Shown piece after piece: positions 58,118-64,000 of a DNA stretch of 64,000 nt (its first letter is position 1; each line of letters starts with the position of its first letter). A program made the position numbers and the translations under genes. The notes under the pieces are model-generated. The model was given only the letters and a program-made list of their open reading frames with translations, had not been told where the DNA came from and made no database searches. Source of the DNA: Microbacterium sp. T32 (GTDB taxonomy: Bacteria; Actinomycetota; Actinomycetes; Actinomycetales; Microbacteriaceae); assembly GCF_001619615.1 (NCBI RefSeq), contig NZ_LQQP01000007.1, positions 1 through 64,000 of the forward strand, given 5' to 3'.

Positions 58118-59664
58118 CCGCCCCCGCACCCGCCACCGGCAGCGACGCCGGCGGTCTGTCGAAGAAGGGGTTGAGCGCCGGCACGATCGGCCTGCTCGGC
58201 GCCGTCGTCATCGGCATCTCCTGCATCGCCCCCGCATATACCTTCACCGCCGCGATCGGCCCCACCGTGGGGGCCGTGGGCGTGCAGGTGCCCGCCATCA
58301 TCCTCGTCGGGTTCATCCCGATGCTCCTCGTCGCCTTCGGCTACCGCGAGCTCAACAACCGCATGCCCGACTCGGGCACGTCTTTCACCTGGGCCGCGCG
58401 CGCCTTCGGGCCGTGGATCGGCTGGATGGCCGGGTGGGGGCTCATCGCCGCGACCGTCATCGTGCTGTCCAACCTCGCCGGCATCGCGGTGGACTTCCTC
58501 TTCCTGCTGATCTCGCAGCTCACGGGCCAGCCGGACATCGCCGACCTGGCATCCAATCTCCCGATCAACATCGTCGTGTGCCTCCTGTTCGTGCTCGGAG
58601 CGACGGTGGTGTCGTACCGCGACATGCAGACGACGCAGAAGCTGCAGTACGTTCTCGTGGGCTTCCAGGTGATCGTGCTCGTCGCGTTCGCCGTCGTCGC
58701 CGTCGTGCACGTCCTCCGAGGGGATGCCTACGACCCGACGCCCTTCGACTGGTCGTGGTTCAACCCGTTCGCGGTGTCGTCCTTCAGCGCGTTCGCGGCG
58801 GGGGTGTCGCTGTCGATCTTCATCTTCTGGGGGTGGGACGTCACCCTGACGATGAACGAGGAGACGAAGGACCCCGAGAGGACGCCCGGGCGCGCGGCGA
58901 CCATCACGGTCGTGACCATCGTGTCGCTGTACCTGCTGCTCGCGGTCTCCATGATCATGTTCGCCGGCATCGGCGACGGCGAGTACGGTCTCGGCAACCC
59001 CGAGATCCAGGACAACGCCTTCTTCGCGCTCGCCGGACCCATCCTCGGACCCTTCGCCGCGTTCGTCTCGCTCGCGGTGCTCACCAGCTCGGCATCCTCG
59101 CTGCAGTCGACGTTCGTCGGGCCGGCCCGCACACTGCTCGCGATGGGCCACTACGGCGCGCTGCCGCCGAAGTTCGCGACGGTCAGCCCGCGGTTCTTCA
59201 CGCCGGGGTACGCCACGATCGTCTCCGCGATCGTCGCCGCCGGGTTCTACGCGGTGATGCGCGTCGTCAGCGTCAACGTTCTCTCGGACACGATCCTCAC
59301 GCTCGGCATCATGATCTGCTTCTACTACGGGCTGACCGCGTTCGCGTGCGTCTGGTACTTCCGGAAGCAGTGGTTCGACTCCGCGCGCAACGTGTTCTTC
59401 ACCCTGCTGTTCCCGCTCGTGGGCGGCGTCATCCTCGCGGTGATCTTCGTCACGACGCTGATCGACAGCATGAACCCCGAGTACGGCAGCGGATCCGAGG
59501 TCGGCGGCGTCGGTCTCGTGTTCGTCCTCGGCGTCACCATCATCGTCCTCGGGGCGGTCATCATGGTGGTGCAGTACTTCCGCAGGCCCGCGTTCTTCCG
59601 CGGTGAGACGCTCGCGATCGACGCCCCGGCCAGCGCGCGTCGGGGCCGCCGCCTCGCCCGATGA
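58114..59664 (+). CDS. APC-superfamily amino acid/polyamine permease
   Basis: A 516-residue membrane protein with about 12-14 helices. It has GISCIAPAYTFTAAIGPT in the first unwound helix, FGYRELNNRMPDSGTSFTWAARAFGPW and WGWDVTLTMNEETKDPERTPGRA, all typical of APC permeases. In this cluster it probably imports putrescine or GABA. It is coupled to the Usp gene and followed 39 bp later by the dehydrogenase. Confidence 0.85.
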   Translation: MTAPAPATGSDAGGLSKKGLSAGTIGLLGAVVIGISCIAPAYTFTAAIGPTVGAVGVQVPAIILVGFIPMLLVAFGYRELNNRMPDSGTSFTWAARAFGPWIGWMAGWGLIAATVIVLSNLAGIAVDFLFLLISQLTGQPDIADLASNLPINIVVCLLFVLGATVVSYRDMQTTQKLQYVLVGFQVIVLVAFAVVAVVHVLRGDAYDPTPFDWSWFNPFAVSSFSAFAAGVSLSIFIFWGWDVTLTMNEETKDPERTPGRAATITVVTIVSLYLLLAVSMIMFAGIGDGEYGLGNPEIQDNAFFALAGPILGPFAAFVSLAVLTSSASSLQSTFVGPARTLLAMGHYGALPPKFATVSPRFFTPGYATIVSAIVAAGFYAVMRVVSVNVLSDTILTLGIMICFYYGLTAFACVWYFRKQWFDSARNVFFTLLFPLVGGVILAVIFVTTLIDSMNPEYGSGSEVGGVGLVFVLGVTIIVLGAVIMVVQYFRRPAFFRGETLAIDAPASARRGRRLAR

Positions 59665-59703
59665 CCTCGACATCCACCACGACCACGAAAACGGGAGCCC
59701 CAC

Positions 59704-61065
59704 ATGAGTGACTACGCCGTCGTCAACCCCGCCACGGGGGAGACCCTCGCCGAGTACGACACCCTGTCCGACGCCGGCGTCGAGGCCGCCCTCGCCGCCG
59801 CGCACGACGGCTTCCGCGTCTGGTCGCGGACCGCCCCTGCTCAGCGCGCCGAGGCCCTGCGCCGCGTGGCCCAGCTGCACCGCGAGCGCCGCGACGACCT
59901 CGCCGCGATCATCGTGCGCGAGATGGGCAAGCCGCTCGAAGCGGCGCTCGGCGAAGTCGACTTCGCCGCCGACATCACCGAGTACTACGCCGACAACATC
60001 GACAAGATCACGGGCGACACCCCCATCGACATCCTCGGCGAGGGCACCGCGGTCATCCGGCGCTCCGCCCTCGGCCCGCTGCTGGGCATCATGCCGTGGA
60101 ACTTCCCGTACTACCAGGTCGCCCGCTTCGCCGCGCCGAACCTCGCGGTGGGCAACAGCATCCTCCTCAAGCACGCGCCGCAGTGCCCCGAGTCCGCGGA
60201 GGCCCTGCAGCTCATCTACCGCGACGCCGGGCTCCCCGAGGGGGCGTACGTCAACATCCGCGTCACCAACGACCAGGCCGCCGCGATCATCGCCGACCCG
60301 CGCGTGCAGGGCGTCTCGGTGACCGGCTCGGAGCGCGCCGGTGCCGCCGTCGCCGAGGTCGCCGGCCGCAACCTGAAGAAGGTCGCACTGGAGCTCGGCG
60401 GCTCCGACCCGTTCATCCTCCTGTCCACCGACGACCTCGACGCGGCCGTGCAGGCGGCGGTCGATGCGCGCCTCGACAACAACGGTCAGTCCTGCAACGG
60501 CGCCAAGCGCTTCCTCGTGGTCGACGACCTGTACGACGCGTTCCTCGCGAAGTTCACCGCCGCCCTCGGCGAGGCCAAGGTCGGTGACCCGTTCGCCGAG
60601 GACACCGTGCTCGGCCCGCTGTCGTCCCTCGCCGCGGCCGAGCGCCTCGATCAGCAGGTGCAGCGCGCCGTCGCGCAGGGTGCCACGCTCGAGGTCGGCG
60701 GGACGCGCGACGGCGCCTTCTACCCCGGCACGGTCCTCACGGGCGTGACGCGCGACATGGATGCGTACGGCGAGGAGTTCTTCGGCCCCGTCGCGACGGT
60801 CTACCGCGTGTCGGGAGAGGACGAGGCCGTGGCGATCGCGAACGACACCGGCTTCGGCCTCGGGTCGTACGTCTTCACGACGGATGCCGCTCAGGCGGAG
60901 CGCATCGCGGAGCGGATCGAGGCCGGGATGGTCTACGTGAACCTCGTGCTCGCCGACTCGCCGGAGCTGCCGTTCGGCGGCGTGAAGCGCAGCGGCACGG
61001 CGCGTGAGATGGGGCTTCTCGCGGCCGACGAGTTCGTGAACAAGAAGCTGATCCGCATGGCCTGA
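59704..61065 (+). CDS. NAD(P)-dependent aldehyde dehydrogenase (succinate-semialdehyde/aminobutanal)
   Basis: A 453-residue enzyme with [21 protein letters not shown], the general base Glu230 in LELGGSDP and the nucleophile Cys264 in [12 protein letters not shown]. It is close in style to short succinate semialdehyde dehydrogenases. It completes the cluster. Putrescine breakdown needs oxidation of both 4-aminobutanal and succinate semialdehyde, but only one such enzyme is encoded here. Specificity is undecided. Confidence 0.88.
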   Translation: MSDYAVVNPATGETLAEYDTLSDAGVEAALAAAHDGFRVWSRTAPAQRAEALRRVAQLHRERRDDLAAIIVREMGKPLEAALGEVDFAADITEYYADNIDKITGDTPIDILGEGTAVIRRSALGPLLGIMPWNFPYYQVARFAAPNLAVGNSILLKHAPQCPESAEALQLIYRDAGLPEGAYVNIRVTNDQAAAIIADPRVQGVSVTGSERAGAAVAEVAGRNLKKVALELGGSDPFILLSTDDLDAAVQAAVDARLDNNGQSCNGAKRFLVVDDLYDAFLAKFTAALGEAKVGDPFAEDTVLGPLSSLAAAERLDQQVQRAVAQGATLEVGGTRDGAFYPGTVLTGVTRDMDAYGEEFFGPVATVYRVSGEDEAVAIANDTGFGLGSYVFTTDAAQAERIAERIEAGMVYVNLVLADSPELPFGGVKRSGTAREMGLLAADEFVNKKLIRMA

Positions 61066-61237
61066 GTCGTGCCCGTCCCCCGGCGCGGTTCGCCACGTCG
61101 GGGGACATGGCATAGACTGGGGAGTGCAGTCGAAATCTGCATTCTTTCGCCGTGCCCCGCGCACAGGCGGCATCCCTCCCCGAGAGATTCCTGGCGAAAG
61201 TGTGTCGGTTTCGCATCCCGGGCCCTCCGCGGGCCTT

Positions 61238-61310
<73 letters not shown>

Positions 61311-61353
61311 CGCACAGCGCACGCTGGCAACGAGAAACGACCTAGGTGGTTCG

Positions 61354-61629
61354 ATGACGCAGGACGAGGCGAGGGGCGAGATCGTCGCAGAACGCGGCGC
61401 GCCCCGCGAGAAGAAGCTCAACTTCTTCGCGCGGATCGCTCTTTTCATCCGTCAGGTCATCGCGGAACTGCGCAAGGTCGTCACGCCCACGCGGCAGGAA
61501 CTGGTCAAGTTCACGGCCGTGGTCCTCGGGTTCGTCGTCGTGATGATGGCTCTCGTGTACGGCCTCGACGTGCTGTTCGTGTGGCTGACTACCGCCGTGT
61601 TCGGCATCCCCGGCGCCGCCGGCGCCTGA
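61354..61629 (+). CDS. secE: Preprotein translocase subunit SecE
   Basis: A 91-residue protein with the short actinobacterial form. A conserved cytoplasmic amphipathic segment ([20 protein letters not shown]) precedes a single membrane helix ([21 protein letters not shown]). It stabilises SecY. It sits between tRNA-Trp and nusG. Confidence 0.95.
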   Translation: MTQDEARGEIVAERGAPREKKLNFFARIALFIRQVIAELRKVVTPTRQELVKFTAVVLGFVVVMMALVYGLDVLFVWLTTAVFGIPGAAGA

Positions 61630-61690
61630 CCGGCGCTTCGGCGGACGCGCGGCCCCACGAGCGGCCGCCCCAGAACGGAAGAGATCACCA

Positions 61691-62809
61691 GTGTCTGAAA
61701 GATATGTCGACGACGCCGATTGGGCGCCCACGGCCGAGCAGTCCAGCGAGGACGACGAGGCCCAGGAGGGCGACGTCCTGGCGTCCCAGGAGCACGCGTC
61801 CGACGCGGCCGAGCACAGCGCCATCCACATCGTCGACGACGAGGACGATGACGACGACGAGCTCGACGACATCGACATCACCGACCCGGAGGCCGACGCC
61901 ATCGTGAACGACGCACTCGAGATCGACGAGGCCAGCGAGGCCGAGGCCGCCGCCGAGGTGCTCAACGACTCCCTCGCCGAGGAAGCCGCCGAAGAGGCTG
62001 CGGAGCTCGCCGATGAGGTCACTCCCTACGACGGCCCCGACATCAACGGCGAGCCCGACGCGCCCGTTCTCGACGAGGACTTCGTCGAGGAGGTCTCCGC
62101 CGCCGCCGGTGTGGTCGACGAGGTCGAGGCATCCGTTTTCCCCGCCGACGCGGCGGAAGACGAGGACGCCGTCGACGACGAAGACCTCGACCCGTACGAG
62201 GCGTTCCGCGCCGAGCTCCGGTCGCTCCCCGGCAAGTGGTACGTCATCCACTCCTACGCCGGCTTCGAACGCAAGGTGAAGGCCAACATCGAGCAGCGCA
62301 AGTCGACGCTTGAGGTCGAGGACGACATCTACCAGGTCGAGGTCCCGATGGAGGACGTCGTCGAGATCAAGAACGGCCAGCGCAAGATGGTCACGCGCGT
62401 GCGCATCCCGGGCTACGTGCTCGTGCGCATGGACCTCAACGAAGACACCTGGTCGGTCGTGCGTCACACGCCCGGCGTCACCGGCTTCGTGGGCAACGCC
62501 CACAACCCCACGCCGTTGCGCTTCGACGAGGCGTTCAACATGCTGAAGAGCCTCGTCGAGGTCAAGGAGTCCGCTCCGGCCAAGGGCGGCGCCGCGAAGG
62601 GGGCTCCCGTCGCGCAGCGCGTCATCCCCGCCGAGGTCGACTTCGAGACCGGCGAGACCATCACGATCAAGGAAGGCTCGTTCGCGGGCCTGCCCGGCAC
62701 GATCAGCGAGATCAAGCCCGAGAGCGGCAAGCTCACGGTGCTCGTGTCGCTCTTCGAGCGCGAGACCCCGGTCGAGCTGTCGTTCGACCAGGTCACCAAG
62801 ATGCTCTGA
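61691..62809 (+). CDS. nusG: Transcription termination/antitermination factor NusG
   Basis: A 372-residue protein from a GTG at 61691. The NGN domain starts near residue 181 ([20 protein letters not shown]) and the KOW domain covers about 310-370 ([21 protein letters not shown]). The first ~180 residues are a very acidic, disordered extension (runs of Asp/Glu) typical of Microbacteriaceae NusG and longer than in E. coli, where the whole protein is 181 residues. It binds RNA polymerase. A hairpin follows the stop. Confidence 0.94.
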   Translation: MSERYVDDADWAPTAEQSSEDDEAQEGDVLASQEHASDAAEHSAIHIVDDEDDDDDELDDIDITDPEADAIVNDALEIDEASEAEAAAEVLNDSLAEEAAEEAAELADEVTPYDGPDINGEPDAPVLDEDFVEEVSAAAGVVDEVEASVFPADAAEDEDAVDDEDLDPYEAFRAELRSLPGKWYVIHSYAGFERKVKANIEQRKSTLEVEDDIYQVEVPMEDVVEIKNGQRKMVTRVRIPGYVLVRMDLNEDTWSVVRHTPGVTGFVGNAHNPTPLRFDEAFNMLKSLVEVKESAPAKGGAAKGAPVAQRVIPAEVDFETGETITIKEGSFAGLPGTISEIKPESGKLTVLVSLFERETPVELSFDQVTKML

Positions 62810-62825
62810 CGCGCTCCGCGCTGTC

Positions 62826-62864
62826 GCGAACGCCCCGCCCGGCTCCCGCCGGCGGGGCGTTCGC
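62826..62864 (+). terminator. Terminator after nusG
   Basis: A perfect 14-bp stem (62826-62839 with 62851-62864; arms GCGAACGCCCCGCC and complement), 11-base loop. It would end the secE-nusG transcript. The 160 bp from here to the next gene show nothing else clear. Confidence 0.75.
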
Positions 62865-63023
62865 CGTTGGCGTGCCGGGGGCTGGTGCTCGTTGCGCTGG
62901 AGGTGGCGCCGAGGCGCGCCCCGTAGCCATAAACGCGATCGGCGGGAAGAAACGCCCCGCCGCGCCGTTTCGTGCGGTGGATGCCGTTTGTCGCAGCGGT
63001 TTTGCGGGCGAGGGGTCCGCGGC

Positions 63024-63977
63024 TCAGCGCGAGCGCGGGTTGCGCCCGATGTGGAGCAGATTCGCCGTGTCCGCGACGCCGGTGGCCGGGAGGCCGGCGG
63101 AGTGCAGCGCCTCGTACACGCCGTCGCCGCGGAGCGCGCCGGCATAGTCCCAGCGGGCGATGCGCCACCCGGCTCGACGGAGAGCGTCCTCACGGCGTTT
63201 CTCGTCACGCACGGCCGCGGCGGCCTCCGTGGGATCGTCGGGGCTGTACTTCACCCACCCGTCGACCTCGCCTAGCACGCGGAACTCGGGCCAGCAGAAG
63301 TCCGATCGATAGACGCGACCGGCGACCCGGTGCTCGGCCTGCAGCAACGGGGCAGGGAATCCGTACCAGTGCGCGACCGCGCGGCTGACTGACTCCGCGA
63401 CGGACTCCGCCTCGCCGGTTGCCTGCTCGCAGATCCACTCGACGCGCCGACGGCCGCGGAGGGAACGTTGCGCGGCGGCGGTGTCGCGGACGTGCTGGGG
63501 GAAGACGTCGAGGCGGCGGATGGCCGCATCCGCGACCGCGAGGCCGAACGCCGGCGGCAGCGCGCGTGCGAGATCCGTCACGGTGTCGACGGCCGACGTG
63601 ATGCGGAGTCCATGCGACGTCGTGGGCCGACGTGAGTCGGCGCTCGTGTGCGCCACCACATCGCCGTGCACGAGGGAGCGAGAGCGCCGACCGTCGAAGA
63701 TGTGCACTCGATGGGGATGCCCGAAGAGGGGGAGCCCGAGGAGCGCCGCGGCCGACTCGTGCGAGAACACGGCGTCCGGACGGACGAGCGCGTACGCGTG
63801 CACTCGAACCAGGTATCGGTCCCATTCGGCGAGGGCATCCCACTGCTGCCGCACCGTGTAGACGCCCGGTCGCACGCGGTGGAGGCTCGCGTCGTTGTGC
63901 GGGTAGCGGCCGGCGCGTTCGGCATCCGCCGTTCGGAAGAGCGGAGCCGGAGAGGGGCGGAGCGGGAGCGGGTGCAT
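63024..63977 (-). CDS. DUF559/AbiEi-like protein, putative nuclease-fold C-terminus
   Basis: A 317-residue protein. The N-terminal ~100 residues resemble the winged-helix start of AbiEi-type proteins (RYPHNDASLHRVRPGVYTV, VFSHESAAALLGL). The C-terminal ~90 residues have a DUF559-like layout: SDFCWPEFRVLGEVDGWVKY and RRAGWRIARWDY, with acidic residues in PD-(D/E)xK-like spacing. Such proteins are common, multi-copy and uncharacterised in Microbacterium-like genomes. It lies opposite to nusG; rplK, the usual nusG neighbour, is not in the window. Confidence 0.65.
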   Translation of the reverse strand: MHPLPLRPSPAPLFRTADAERAGRYPHNDASLHRVRPGVYTVRQQWDALAEWDRYLVRVHAYALVRPDAVFSHESAAALLGLPLFGHPHRVHIFDGRRSRSLVHGDVVAHTSADSRRPTTSHGLRITSAVDTVTDLARALPPAFGLAVADAAIRRLDVFPQHVRDTAAAQRSLRGRRRVEWICEQATGEAESVAESVSRAVAHWYGFPAPLLQAEHRVAGRVYRSDFCWPEFRVLGEVDGWVKYSPDDPTEAAAAVRDEKRREDALRRAGWRIARWDYAGALRGDGVYEALHSAGLPATGVADTANLLHIGRNPRSR

Positions 63978-64000
63978 GCGCCGAGGATGCCAGGAGCGCT

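Noticed and set aside
57376-61173. A 1265-codon reverse open frame over the permease and dehydrogenase
   Set aside because: It is a shadow frame rich in Arg/Glu/Asp/His with no family features, opposite intact genes.

Overview
The window is chromosomal DNA from a high-GC actinobacterium. The family-level gene content (tRNA-Trp, secE, nusG with a long acidic N-terminus, a RamB-like regulator beside aceA/aceB, a mycobacterial-type cystathionine beta-synthase) and the very frequent heptamer GGATGCC/GGCATCC suggest Microbacteriaceae, most likely Microbacterium. That assignment is inference from sequence style, not from a search.

Layout. (1) 1-4.9 kb, arsenic and metal resistance: a partial arsenate reductase, an ArsR-arsenate reductase fusion, a divergent aquaglyceroporin and flavoprotein, a frameshifted DsbA-like thiol oxidoreductase, and a CDF transporter with its CmtR-type regulator. 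(2) 4.9-8.8 kb, polymorphic-toxin debris: an orphan Rhs tip carrying a hydrophobic toxin-like domain, a coupled two-helix membrane protein (candidate immunity) and a leucine-rich-repeat-like protein. Two directly repeated helix-turn-helix genes flank this stretch, one of them broken by a stop. (3) 8.8-14.1 kb: a TetR-controlled oxidoreductase, hydrolase and TetX-like monooxygenase operon divergent from a 14-TM MFS exporter, with three operator palindromes between them. (4) 14.1-24.1 kb: a TetR regulator divergent from a roughly 9-kb glycoside operon with Gfo/Idh/MocA enzymes, a Tat-type lipoprotein binding protein, two ABC permeases, its own TatA-TatC-TatB set, a 41-codon micro-ORF and a GH1 glycosidase. 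(5) 24.2-26.8 kb: a DUF347-type membrane protein and a two-component system. (6) 26.9-31 kb: small hypothetical genes, an ECF sigma factor with Asp23-type genes, and two NAD(P)-binding reductases. (7) 31-38.9 kb: a Cys-rich leader peptide followed by CBS and cystathionine gamma-synthase/lyase, then an F420-type reductase, a TauE exporter behind a possible attenuator, two MaoC dehydratases, murB and an aspartate aminotransferase. (8) 38.9-47.9 kb: a ClC transporter, pnuC-nadR, and a tightly overlapping five-gene operon (MoxR ATPase, unknown, HExxH+VWA protein, unknown, PaaK-like adenylating enzyme). (9) 47.9-52.6 kb: the glyoxylate bypass (aceB, aceA) with a divergent RamB-like regulator. (10) 52.7-61.1 kb: a PucR regulator divergent from a putrescine/GABA catabolic cluster. 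(11) 61.2-64 kb: tRNA-Trp, secE, nusG and a reverse-strand protein with a possible C-terminal nuclease domain.

How the genes fit together. Most operons use 4-base ATGA or similar stop/start overlaps, implying translational coupling. The most unusual assemblies are the sugar operon with an embedded Tat translocon, the five-gene MoxR/metallopeptidase-VWA/adenylating-enzyme operon, and the Rhs-tip cassette between repeats. GGATGCC/GGCATCC is sparse in the first ~8.8 kb and dense afterwards, which fits the left end having been acquired from elsewhere.
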